Positions 54,540 to 64,000 of a DNA stretch of 64,000 nt are shown here, in pieces. A program made the translations under genes and the position numbers. Every line of letters starts with the position of its first letter. Positions within the stretch are counted from its first letter, which is position 1. Origin of the DNA: Notolepis coatsorum. Lineage: Eukaryota > Chordata > Actinopteri > Aulopiformes > Paralepididae. Location: assembly GCA_963971535.1 (NCBI GenBank), contig OZ020586.1:71822134-71886133 (forward strand). The letters are read 5' to 3'. The notes beneath the pieces were generated by a model that had not been told where the DNA came from, did not search any database, and worked only from the letters and a program-made list of their open reading frames with translations.

Positions 54540-55400
54540 CGGCCTAGCTCCCTAGCCGAAGCCTGTAGCTATCTGTTCTGTTAGCCTGTAGCTAGCTCTG
54601 TCCTCGTGGCTGCTCCTCCCCCACCCTCCAGCCTCCGAAGAGGTTGGAGGGATCTCTGCTGTCTCGCTGTCAACGCTTGTCTGCTTGTCTGAGTCAAACC
54701 GGAAGAACTCACAGCTATAAAGTATATTCCTTAGCAACGGCTGCTAGCCCATAGCAACCCCACCCTATCTCATCATTATAGAAACGGCTTCTCCCCTCCC
54801 TAGCTGACCAGCTATAATTTTATTTAAAATTTTGTATCCACTTTTTCTCCTTATTTTAAATTTTTTTTCTCCCATCACGATTTCGTATAGCCAATTCTCC
54901 CCTTCAATTCTCCCCTGTCTTGAACGTTGCTAGACTATGCCTCCCACTGGTCGGCTGTAGTGAGGATAGAAGCCTTGCATCACGTGTCCCCTCCAGTACA
55001 TGAGGAAGCAGCCTTTTCGCATCTTTTCACCAGACAGCGCGGACTCTCAGTGGCGAGGAGTAACGCGTGGGAGGCTCACGCTGCCCCCGATACTTCCTGT
55101 CTCTGCTGTACAGGCGTCACCCAACCGACCTGTAGGAGTCGCTGTCCTCAACGTCCAATCCCCACCCATCGACTTTCCACCCGCTACCTCTGCCAATTGA
55201 GATAGTATGACGACTGGCCCAAGCCGCAGGCAATACTGACTCGGGGAGTCGAGACCGGAGTCTCTTGCATTGGTGACGAGCGCAATCTCCGCCACCCAGC
55301 CGCCTACCAGCTATCTTTGTTGATGCTAAAGCACCTCTGTGGATGACTTTGGCCCACAAGCCCTGCTCCTATCAACCACTATGCCTGTCTGTCTCTTAAC
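54540..55400. repeat. diverged dispersed repeat region
   Basis: Segments such as AGGAGTAACGCGTGGGAGGC, TGCCCCCGATACTTCCTGTC and CTGACTCGGGGAGTCGAGAC resemble a common fish interspersed repeat. There is no supported ORF. Confidence 0.35.
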
Positions 55401-55554
55401 TCGCCTGATACACACTACAGGGATGAGGAAGGGACTTGATATTCACGGGTGTTTACATTTTTTATTTTATTTCTTTCATGTTTTACATATATAGTTTTTG
55501 TTTTTTTGTTTTGCATATATATATATATTTTTTTCTTTTTTATGTTTTAAAATA

Positions 55555-55705
55555 GTACACTAATTTGAGTAGTGGAAAAGGGGTAGGATTAAATAAGTGT
55601 ATACTTCTTCCTACTCCTTTTCGAACATGTAGATTGAGCTGTGTTTTGCTTTTGTTATTGTTTGTTTGTATTCATTGCATGTTCGAAATAAAGATTTCAA
55701 ATCAA
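55555..55705 (+). repeat. LINE 3' end with polyadenylation-like tail
   Basis: GGAAAAGGGGTAGGATTAAA, TTCTTCCTACTCCTTTTCGA and CATGTTCGAAATAAAGATTT with (CAAAT)n form the 3' terminus of an abundant fish LINE family. The 5' part is missing. Confidence 0.6.
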
Positions 55706-55914
55706 ATAAAAAATATGTACTTACATGTTATAACCCCTTTAGACCTACAACGCCTGCTAATAATGCATTATATATCCTGTATATACACACAAATGTGTTT
55801 CCTGGTTTCAATGGGATAACACACACAGAGGAGATGTCTGTCTCAGCGTTTATAGTTTAACACGTTTATAGGTTATAACCAAATGCAAATCATTGATTTC
55901 CTTCAATACGCTAC

Positions 55915-55989
55915 AGAGTTCCTAAGAGACAGAGAGAGACACAGAGACAGACAGACAGAAAGAGAGACAGCGAAAAAGAGAAAGAGCGA

Positions 55990-56044
<55 letters not shown>

Positions 56045-56190
56045 AAGGAGAGACAGACAAAGAAAAGAGACAGAAAGAAAGGAGACAGAAAGAGAGAGGG
56101 GGGGGGTAAAAGGAGACAGAAAGAAAGATATACAAAAAGGGAGAGGGAGAAAAAGAGAGACAAAGATAAAGAAAGGTGGTGTAGGAAACA
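55915..56190 (+). repeat. purine-rich (GA)n tract
   Basis: About 270 bases are almost purely A and G on the plus strand, including (GA)n at 55990-56033 and runs of G at 56033-56044 and 56099-56106. Open frames here are low-complexity artefacts. Confidence 0.9.
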
Positions 56191-56672
56191 AAGGACCTGC
56201 CTGGTCAACTGTGTATCCTGGACCACATTGAAGGACCTGCCTGGTCAACTGTGTATCCTGGACCACATTGAAGGACCTGGGCTGCCTGGTCAACTGTGTA
56301 TCCTGGACCACATTGAAGGACCTGCCTGGTCAACTGTGTATCCTGGACCACATTGAAGGACTGTCTGGTCAACTGTGTATCCTGGACCACATTGAAGGAC
56401 CTGCCTGGTCAACTGTGTATCCTGGACCACATTGAGGGACTGTCTGGTCAACTGTGTATCCTGGACCACATTGAAGGACCTGGGCTGCTTGGTCATTGGT
56501 CAACTGTGTATCCTGGACCACATTGAAGGACTGTCTGGTCAACTGTGTATCCTGGACCACATTGAAGGACTGTCTGGTCAACTGTGTATCCTGGACCACA
56601 TTGAAGGACTGTCTGGTCAACTGTGTATCCTGGACCACATTGAAGGACTGTCTGGTCAACTGTACGTCATGT
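56190..56672 (+). repeat. 39-40-bp minisatellite, about 12 copies
   Basis: The unit is GGACCTGCCTGGTCAACTGT followed by GTATCCTGGACCACATTGAA (40 bp), with a 39-bp variant GGACTGTCTGG. The array sits between two purine tracts, and its last copy ends GTCAACTGTACGTCATG. Confidence 0.93.
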
Positions 56673-56699
56673 AAGTTGGGATCTTGTGGCATCTATGCC

Positions 56700-56885
56700 A
56701 TGAACACAGAGAAGACCACATCACAGAGAGGAGGAAAGGAAGGAGAGACAGACTGAAAGCAAAGAGACAGAAAGAGAGACAAAGACAAATACAGAAAGAA
56801 AGAGACAGAGAGAAGGGGGGAGAGAGAGAGAAAGAGAGAAAAGAGACAGACAGACAGACAGGCAGAAAGAGAGATAGAGAGAGAA
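56700..56885 (+). repeat. second purine-rich tract
   Basis: AGAGAGACAAAGACAAATAC, GAAGGGGGGAGAGAGAGAGA and (GACA)n, again nearly pure purine on plus. Confidence 0.88.
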
Positions 56886-57194
56886 GAACTTATCTGCTTT
56901 CCATTTCTTCTTCTTTTCTTTTCTCAAATTACATAAGCTGGCTTTATCCACAATACAATGTGTGTCACAATATCTTTTTTCAAAATGCCCATATTATAGG
57001 CAATATTGGACTGTCATTTCCCCCCACAAATCAAGTTTGAATGAATCTAAAGTAAAAATCTATTTTGTTATGTAATCCTCTATTATAGGCACCTGTGTGC
57101 TCCTGCTCTCCTTCTGCAGCTCCATACCTTTTCATGATCGCAAGCTTCCCCAAAACATTTATTAAAGCCATTTCACACTGAGGATGAATGTATT

Positions 57195-57374
57195 TTTCAG
57201 ATGATACTGCTCTTATTGGTCTCATCAACAAAGGTAATGACCAGGCCTGTAAAAAGGAGATTGACTCATTTGTTCATTGGTGTGATCCCAAATAAGGTGA
57301 ATGTCTCTCCTGTCATCATTAAGGGGCAGGAGGTAGAAATAGTCCAGTCATATAAGTATCGCCATGTCCACCTG
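57195..57374 (+). pseudogene. Rex-like LINE RT fragment (part 1)
   Basis: It reads SDDTALIGLINKGNDQACKK and EIDSFVHWCD, then in another frame VNVSPVIIKGQEVEIVQSYK, ending HVHL. It is continuous with 58940 after removing the insertion (HVHL-DSKLDWK). The degenerate catalytic motif and thumb region match the same broad family as 14045-17393 but another subfamily. Confidence 0.75.
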
Positions 57375-58157
57375 GGCCCCGTTCCCCGTACCTGGATAAC
57401 TGAGTTAGCCGGATAACTTTCGGTGAAGTCTGACTTAAGCCGGACTTTCCCGTTCCCCGTACCTGGATTGTCCAAATCACCATGACAACAGATCCAAAAG
57501 TTTGAGCCTGGTCGAGAGCAGGGTTTAAGTTCAAGTTAGCCGGATGAACCATCGCCACGCCCCCGCAAAGAAAGTGACAGCTCGTTTCCTGAAATTATTC
57601 CCACAGTCTACGATCTGCATTATACCATTCTGAATTACGTTTTTGTGCTCCATTCTTCCAGAGGGGGCTTTTGAAATGTAAAATAGACCCAAAATGCTGA
57701 TACTAAATTCACTTTGTCCTAAATAATGCACGTTATATACCGTGGCGCTCGCTCGGTGCGATGTACACATTATGTGGTTATTTTAACAACGCGCAGCATT
57801 GCAAATGTGAATCCCGCGGGGATATTTTTAATGATTGAACCTATCGCTCGTTTGGCTCTGATTCCTTTCATATTCTCCACTGTGGATGAGGAGCGAAGAA
57901 GGAGAGGAGCGCCTGGATTTTGTTTCATTCAAGCATAAAATTGAAGTGTCTATGCGTGGATTGTGGATCTTGTGTGATATTGTAACTGGGATTAAAATGT
58001 CTGATGAGATGCGCTGTTTGACGGATTTGAGAAATTGAATGAGCCGTTGACGTCACATTAATGAATGAGAATAAAGAGATAAAACGTCATTCAAAATAAA
58101 GAATATTCTAAACACGGGTCTCTCGTTCATTAATGTATAAACAATGAATTTATCCCA

Positions 58158-58231
58158 TCTGGCACAGTGGCGCAGCGGTAGTGCTCAATCCTGGCAACCC
58201 GGCGACCGGTGTTCGAAGCCCCGTGTTTCCA
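58158..58231 (+). pseudogene. tRNA-like sequence inside S
   Basis: An A-box-like TGGCGCAGCGGTAG (58168) and a B-box-like GTGTTCGAAGCCCCG (58209) have tRNA spacing, and the T-arm pairs at four of five positions. The anticodon arm and acceptor stem pair poorly. It is probably a pseudogene or SINE head. Confidence 0.45.
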
Positions 58232-58391
58232 ATATAATTTTTTGGAATATAATATTAATGATTATACGCAAAGGTAGCCTAGTTTTAAGTTAAAATATTA
58301 TAAATCTACATGCATTGAGGATGTCATTCTTTATATAGCTCTCAACGTGCACCAAATTGAATTATTCCTACATTGCAAAATGAAGGAAAGG

Positions 58392-58452
58392 ACTAGGTTT
58401 CGAACCCCGGTCGTCTGCGTGAAAGTCAAAAGAAGAACCCGTTACACCACAG
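58392..58452 (-). pseudogene. tRNA-Glu-like sequence inside S (anticodon-like TTC)
   Basis: On the minus strand TGGTGTAACGGG, the loop-like CTTTCAC and CCGGGGTTCGAAACC follow the order of a tRNA-Glu(UUC), with a mostly paired anticodon stem. The acceptor is not convincing. Confidence 0.45.
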
Positions 58453-58654
58453 TGGAGATAAGTAAAAGATCGACCATACATCAATCAATGGGCAAGAGAG
58501 CCCTATCGTTATTCTGTATAACAGTTTAACTAATTATTTTCGCTAGCAAGATCTCATTTGATTATTCAATCCAGCAGGCAAGTTTAAAGAAATATAATCT
58601 GATTGATTGAGGTAATGAGGGACTTAAAATTAGCCTATAGATAACGCATTTAAC

Positions 58655-58716
58655 TTGTTGGCGAGGCGATTGAGCCGTACTGCAATCTGTTAATAAAGTT
58701 TTAAATCAATTAATCA
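58655..58716 (+). repeat. retroelement 3' tail, copy 3
   Basis: GATTGAGCCGTACTGCAATC with TGTTAATAAAGTTTTAAATC and (AATC)n matches the ends of 31552-31680 and 33400-33530. Confidence 0.55.
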
Positions 58717-58939
58717 ATCAATGCCGCTAGAGAATCAGGATCTCTGCTATCGATACGTGCTGGCTTTTCAACTGAAGCGGCCGCGCGCATTTATCCTGGG
58801 TCTCAAGTCTGGTTTGAGTTAACGAGACTGAATCCACCTTCGAGGAACAGGAAAATCCCGGCTTCAAACATCGGGTTAACTGAATCTGGATAATGACATC
58901 TTGATCGACTTAGTTGAACCAGGTACGGGGAATAGGGCC

Positions 58940-59430
58940 CTGGACAGCAAGCTGGACTGGAAGAACACATATTCTGTGTTCAAGAAAGCAGAGTCTCGAC
59001 TTTTTCACTTGAGGAAGCTTAGATCTTTCGACATCAGCAGGTCACTTCTTCATGTTTTCTACCAAGGTATCCTTGCTAGTGTCCTCTTGTATGCTCTGCT
59101 CTGCTGGGGGGGGGGGCAGTATCATGGTCATTGACAAAAATCTTATAAACAAAAATATTTAAAAGGCTGGCTCAGTGATTGGCCTTCCCCCTGATTCCTT
59201 GGAGATCACTATAGCCAAGCGAACAAGGACTAAACTGAACTCTATTATTTCTTTTGAAGGCCATCCTTCTCTTTTAGAAAACAAAAGAAAACGTGTTGAA
59301 TTTTTTCAATACAATACACTGATTTTGGCTTTTGGAAGATATCTTGTTGCAGACAGACTGAATAGGTATAGGAGGTTTCTCATCATCCAAAGTGAAATCA
59401 GAGGTTTTGCGTTTCAGCCATCGATATGAT
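58940..59430 (+). pseudogene. Rex-like LINE RT fragment (part 2)
   Basis: After element S the reading continues DSKLDWKNTYSVFKKAESRL, FHLRKLRSFDISRSLLHVFY and LLYALLCWGG. A G-run frameshift at 59107-59115 follows, then GSVIGLPPDSLEITIAKRTR, TKLNSIISFEGHP and the C-terminus. It is a dead fragment. Confidence 0.78.
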
Positions 59431-60040
59431 CTGATTCACATGCATCTTCAGTGATGTAGGCGTCGGCCGGCCTAAGTGTGTATTTGCATATTGAGCAGGG
59501 AAGCGAGATCCGAGTGGTCACTAGAGACGCATTCTGATGCCAGGTGAGAAGAAGCCACTCAACTCCCCCTGCAATCAAGTCCTTTCTCCCAACTCCTCCT
59601 GAGTCTGTCTGTCTGTCTGAAGATTTTTTTCATTCACAGACACTCAAGACATGTCAAAACCTCACAACTCCTTGATAAATCTGGACCCAATGATGTAATA
59701 AGTGAAACAGTAAAAGAAAAAGCCAGAAATGACTAGAATCCCACGTTTTCCTCTGTAAAGCATCTTGTGGTGACATATGCCTTGGTGACCTACATAGTGG
59801 TCCCTTCTCAGAACCCTCTGCTCCTTCTTCTTTTATTGTACGGAACGCATGGACTGATGCATTCTCCCTCTACGGCCAATTAGCGAACAAGCTATTCAGT
59901 CCTCTAACGAGGTGTTATGCATTGCAGAGGGAACACTTCGACACACATTGATCGATAAAATGTTCTGTCAAACACCCGCCTGTCACAGGAAGACACTAGA
60001 AGGTATCGACTCCAAGAGTGTTGAAAAACGTTGTTCTCTG
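59431..60040. other. intergenic sequence, no supported gene
   Basis: Nothing recognised apart from (TCTG)n at 59604-59620. Confidence 0.35.
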
Positions 60041-60165
60041 TACATAAATAGCATTGTTATTTTAGTTCATTTGTATGCAGACGACACAATTCTCAATTCA
60101 GTTGAACCTTCTCCTGATGCTGTTCTGCGCTTTTCAAGATAGCTTCAATAGTACAGTATTCATAC
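60040..60165 (+). pseudogene. short LINE RT fragment with YADD motif
   Basis: It reads LYINSIVILVHLYADDTILN followed by SVEPSPDAVL. It contains the RT catalytic YADD near 60080 and is about 40 residues long. Confidence 0.6.
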
Positions 60166-60224
60166 AGGCTGCCTTCTCTATAGTCACACAGCGGACATGA
60201 CCGGTTAGTCTTCGGGTGAGGTGT

Positions 60225-60520
60225 TAGTTGGACAATGCCTAGGCTAACCGGTCATGTCCTCATTGTTACTCAGCTGATTGAGTTGTACCCTTCCTGATGA
60301 CTTGTCGTACAGAACTTGTAAGTCGCTTTGGATAAAAGCGTCAGCTAAATAACTAAATGTAAATGTCCGCTTCCATTCATTGTGCTAAGCTAGGCTAATA
60401 TGCAGCCAGATAGCTTTCTACTGAACGCACAGAGAGGAAACTGGTATCTATCTTCTTGTCTCTCTCTGGAGAAGACGGTAAGCTAATTTCCCAAAATGTT
60501 GGCGTGTTCCTTCCTTCCTT
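60225..60520. mobile_element. element R family, old partial copy
   Basis: GTGCTAAGCTAGGCTAATAT, then TATCTATCTTCTTGTCTCTC and AGCTAATTTCCCAAAATGTT match the right half of 53227-53954. The GTAAGTCGCTTTGGATAAAA tail lies just before the GCTAAGCTAGGCTAA block in both copies. Confidence 0.6.
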
Positions 60521-61220
60521 CATCCGGACACATGCAGCAAATTTAATTAAAACTGGATTTAGGCATTTCCTCACATGACTACTCACCTTTTTCCAATGCA
60601 ATGCACAGAGAATTCACATTATTCAGAGAAACTCTTATTTTCGAAAACATTTAAAATAATCGGTAAACAAACGTAGTGCTGAAAATATACAAGTTGACTG
60701 CTGTTTTGATAGGGTTAGGGTTTTTACTCGTGGCTACATTTGAAAAAGAAACACAACATTAATACGGTCTGTATTGATCGATGTATGACAAGGACAGCAG
60801 TGTTCTCCAACAAGTTAAAAGACCTTGATAAAAAAAGACAACTAGTGTGATCTTCAATACTTTTAATATTGAATCAGTTGTGATATTACAATACAAATCC
60901 AAACCCTTTTATTTCTGAACATTTACACTGTCCTCAGAGTCTCGCAACTCACTGAAAATAAACCAAAAACAAAAACAGAAAAATAAAATTCCTACTTTTT
61001 AAATCGTCAATTACTATAACTGAGCCAACTACTTTGTCATAATGACGTCAGCGAGTCAAACAATCTGTACTTTCTCAAAAACATTAAAAAAAAAAAAAAA
61101 AACACTGACAAAAACACAACTAAACAGTAAATTGTATAAAATGAGAAAAGAAAATCAGTAATTATCAGTAACATACACAGAAGTATTTAGCTTCAAAATA
61201 ATAATAAAAAAAATATCACA
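60521..61220. other. AT-rich sequence without recognised gene
   Basis: A-rich runs (61086-61101, 61205-61215) and no coding evidence. TTTTATTTCTG at 60906 would read as an AATAAA-type signal on minus, but no gene supports it. Confidence 0.35.
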
Positions 61221-61430
61221 TGCTCTTTAGAGTAGTTAGAAGTGGATCTATCACACCTAGACCACTTTAAAGCAATTAGAAATGGATCCATCACACCTAA
61301 ACCCCTCTAGAGCAGTTAATAGTGGATATATCACACCTAAACCTCTTTAGAGCAGTTAGATGTGGATCCATCACACCTAAACATCTTTAGAACAGTTAGA
61401 AGTGGGATCCATCCCACCTAAACCTCACAT
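61221..61430 (+). repeat. about 42-bp minisatellite, five diverged copies
   Basis: The unit is AGAGCAGTTAGAAGTGGATC followed by CATCACACCTAAACCTCTTT. Confidence 0.8.
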
Positions 61431-61784
61431 GAACACACACACTGTAATAACTATCTCTGACTGGCAGAGCTGACCTCCCCTCAGCATCCATTCTGTGTCC
61501 CACCAATTAAAAGCACTTGGGACACCAAACGGTGCTAGTGACGGTATGTGTTAAAGGTAGAATCTGTCAAACAGCGACCTCTAGGCCAAAGAGCGCTGCT
61601 TGGTATTTTTGATGTTGAGTTGGAGTTTAGTAACTTAACGACTGCAGAACTCGAGAATGATTAGGAATGTCTGACCACTAAGTGTGCCCGACTCTTATCC
61701 ACCAAAACCTGCATGGACTACAACGTATGACATATATCATGCCAGTTAGAGTACCTTGTGTATAGTGCAGCGACGGTGTCCTTG

Positions 61785-63758
61785 TTAACACATTAACTGC
61801 CACGCTTCTATCCATCAATGTATGATCACTGCCACCAGTCTAAGCCTATGTTCACCTTCTTTGCAGGGCTATAACTTTTTTAATTGTATTGCTAAATTGA
61901 CATTACTATGGCCCATTCAACATCGATTATCTATCATTCAGGATGTAGGAACGTTATACTTTTTCATTCATAGATTCATATGAAAATACCGCCTAGAATA
62001 TAAATGTTTTTTTTTATCGTTTTCTGCAGTAATTCCTAGAACGTGAGTTATAGGCATAAACGCATATATAGATTATCAACTGCCGTTTGTTGCCGATACA
62101 CGTTATATTAACACTTTGATTGCCCAACCCGAGTTTTCTCAGGGTTTACCCCCCGCGGGTTGAATGCCCATCACGAGAATATAGTTTTTGTATGTACCGT
62201 TTGATATGATGTTGTATGTACTGTTTGATATGATGTTGTATGTACTGTTTGATATGATGTTGTATGTACCGTTTGATATTATGTATGTAATCGTTTTTTT
62301 TTTTTTTTTTATTCGCGATCTGAATTCATATTTCATCAACCGAGGAAAATCAGCCACCCCTGGCGCTCAGATGTGAAAAAAGCGCCCCCTATCGTCTCCC
62401 AGATGGTAATTCACCCTTTTGGATTGGACTCAATGAAAATGAATGAGAAAAAAAAAACTCTGACTCCACATTTTACTTCTCACTCATGCAACCGGCGTCG
62501 ATCAGCTTCACTCTGGACCCTCAGAGCAGCAGGGATTATGTGTTTTTACAGTATACTCGTGGGATCAATAAAAGGATCGATTTTTTCGAATGACGATCAG
62601 GAATTGGAATAATCCATTTGGATACCATCTGATCTCAGGTAAGGAATCTATGTTACCAGTCTTAGGATAATCAGACCCGTTTTCACGGAGATATAAGCTT
62701 TTATGTGATTATGTGATATGGCTGTTTGACTCTAAGAGCGATCAGGAACTGAGAGAATCGATTTCAGCGCGTGGCACCACCGTGCACACGTACACATATA
62801 CTATCGATAATCTAGCGTTTATTTGAAAACGATTCATAAATAGGCAGACAAATGACAACGTTCTAGAATATTACAGTACGGGGCGATTATCATAGAATCC
62901 TCTTTTTTCTCCGTGAAAACGAGGGTTTTTCTAAATGCTATGAAACGGAAATGAACCAATAAAAAAACAATCTGCTTCGACAATGTTGACTGGAAATAGG
63001 TCATTGATAATGCGACGGGCAGATTAGACACAGCCATAATTTAAAACATAGATTAGGCGATATTAACGTTAACATTGGAGTGGATGTCATGTGGGCATTC
63101 AAGCACTAAATGAGCGCCCCCTGCTGGGCATTCAAAGTGTTAAAAATTTCAACTGTACACAATCCTGATCATGCGTGGATGAACAGGGGGGGGGGGGGGG
63201 GGTCGTTTATAATTCCGTGATCGTCAGTAAATGCTTTATGTAGTATGGGTGATATATTGATCAGAGCAGTTTGCATGAATAATAATAAACACTCACGCTG
63301 AAAATGACATCAGCGTCCTCTTAACGTTCGCCGATGAGACTGGAGGAAAAATATCCCACTTATTTGACGGTGATCTCCTAGATCCATTTCCGGTTTGTAT
63401 AATCATAATAAACGACCAAATCATATCGATTATTGAGTTATGGCAGCGATCCATATACACGATGTGTGTCTAGAGTCCCGCAACAATATGTGAGTGCCGG
63501 ACGCATTTGCCCGGTGCACCGAGATCACAAGAGATCCATTTCCGGTTGTAACTCGCCGATCATCCACCAGGCGGCAGTATTGAAGCGTTGCAGAGTTGTG
63601 CAGGCTCCCACTGCATCAGACCAGGCTCTGTGAGGGCATTCTGAATACCATGGCGAAAAAATGAAATGTGATCTCAATAACGGCGTACGCCGTGGAATGG
63701 CAGAATTAGCATGACCTTGAAACACGTTGTACGGCGGTTTTGGCGCAGGATGTGTTAA
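61785..63758. mobile_element. TTAA-target element O nested in N
   Basis: TTAA-CACATTAACTGCC (61785) and GGCGCAGGATGTG-TTAA (63755-63758) mark the limits. The inverted similarity of the ends is short (CACAT and a few bases). GATCCATTTCCGGTT occurs at 63381 and 63533. No transposase was recognised. Confidence 0.5.
62108..63143 (-). mobile_element. TTAA-target DNA transposon, family P, copy 2, nested in O
   Basis: The limits are TTAA-CACTTTGATTGCCCA (62108) and TGCTGGGCATTCAAAGTG-TTAA (63140-63143), an intact TTAA duplication. The interior is homologous to 10323-11279 in the opposite orientation. It contains four copies of TGTACYGTTTGATATGATGT at 62193-62280. There is no ORF. Confidence 0.82.
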
Positions 63759-64000
63759 GATAATTCCCACTGAAATAGTCGTCCAATGGCATGATTATAC
63801 CCAGTCTGTGTCCTGTGATTCAGGCTATTTATACTGAGAATCTTTCCTGATCTCTCTTGGCAGAGCCTAAGCCCAGCAGTAGCAACCCCTCCCCTATCCC
63901 CACTCAGGGCTCTTTTGCCTAGAGGTAGCTGTGTGACCGCAGATTCTACCTTTAATGTGTGTGGACATGGCTGTAACACACATGCATGAAACACCCCCTG

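Larger units (their letters stand above)
57375..58939. mobile_element. inverted-repeat DNA transposon S (GGCCC...TTCCCCGTACCTGG ends)
   Basis: The left end is GGCCCCGTTCCCCGTACCTG and the right end, read inward, is GGCCCTATTCCCCGTACCTG. The flanks repeat CTG (57372-57374 and 58940-58942), and removal restores the LINE frame. The motif TTCCCCGTACCTGGA is repeated at 57452. The superfamily is undetermined. It carries two tRNA-like stretches and no transposase. Confidence 0.8.
61551..63955 (+). mobile_element. TTAA-type element N (outermost of a three-level nest)
   Basis: The ends are TTAA-AGGTAGAATCTGTC and CGCAGATTCTACCT-TTAA. Its own sequence is 61551-61784 plus 63759-63955 (about 430 bp). 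The copy at 7934-8241 has the same arrangement without inserts. Confidence 0.78.

Noticed and set aside
55903..56311. ORFs rich in Ser-Leu or Arg-Glu
   Set aside because: They are low-complexity products of the (GA)n purine tract.
56205..56756. Overlapping ORFs with repeated VQDTQLTRQ or CLVNCVSWTTLKD blocks
   Set aside because: They are translations of the 39-40-bp minisatellite in several frames on both strands, not genes.
58158..58452. Two functional tRNA genes
   Set aside because: Acceptor stems and parts of the anticodon arms do not pair, and both lie in a transposon. They are kept as tRNA-like pseudogenes.

Overview
This window is eukaryotic genomic DNA, almost certainly from a teleost fish. 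The evidence is a C2H2 zinc-finger gene with the N-terminal exon typical of fish paralogues, plus a mixture of L2, NeSL/R2-type and Rex-like LINEs, BEL/Pao and copia LTR elements, many hAT families and many TTAA-target DNA transposons. There is no bacterial-style gene organisation, operon, CRISPR array or convincing functional RNA gene. Calls rest on reading the sequence and on remembered family hallmarks; no database search was possible.

Layout. Bases 1-7532 hold an L2 LINE (end of ORF1 and a full ORF2) whose 3' half is repeated as three tandem, nearly identical 1.77-kb units. Bases 7534-12320 hold dispersed repeats, a 47-bp minisatellite and nested TTAA-type transposons. The one recognisable host gene is a zinc-finger gene on the minus strand. 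Its last exon (12324-13549, seven fingers) and first coding exon (42808-42967) are separated by a 29-kb intron with matching splice sites and phase. That intron is packed with mobile DNA: a Rex-like LINE cut up by hAT elements (14045-17393), five minisatellites including a fold-back structure and two related 50-bp arrays (18490-23010), a hAT nest several levels deep (23908-32340), and a very young BEL/Pao LTR element (33889-41026) whose polyprotein has lost the integrase core in frame.

Upstream of the gene (43000-64000) lie a copia LTR element on the minus strand (44135-49128, clean 5-bp target duplication), a decayed NeSL/R2-type LINE with a restriction-like endonuclease (49321-52720, minus), a LINE fragment split by a TTAA element, purine-rich tracts around a 39-40-bp minisatellite, a Rex-like LINE split by a 1.56-kb inverted-repeat element that carries two tRNA-like segments, and at the right end three TTAA-target transposons nested one inside another.

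The most unusual structures are: three different hAT elements inserted one after another at the same octamer CACTAGAT; the nest C>D>K>E in which every level keeps a perfect 8-bp duplication; the L2 tandem trimer with ORFs running from the (ATT)n tail into the reverse transcriptase; and the young BEL/Pao element without an integrase core. I did not find a new enzymatic or defence system. The novelty lies in transposon architecture.
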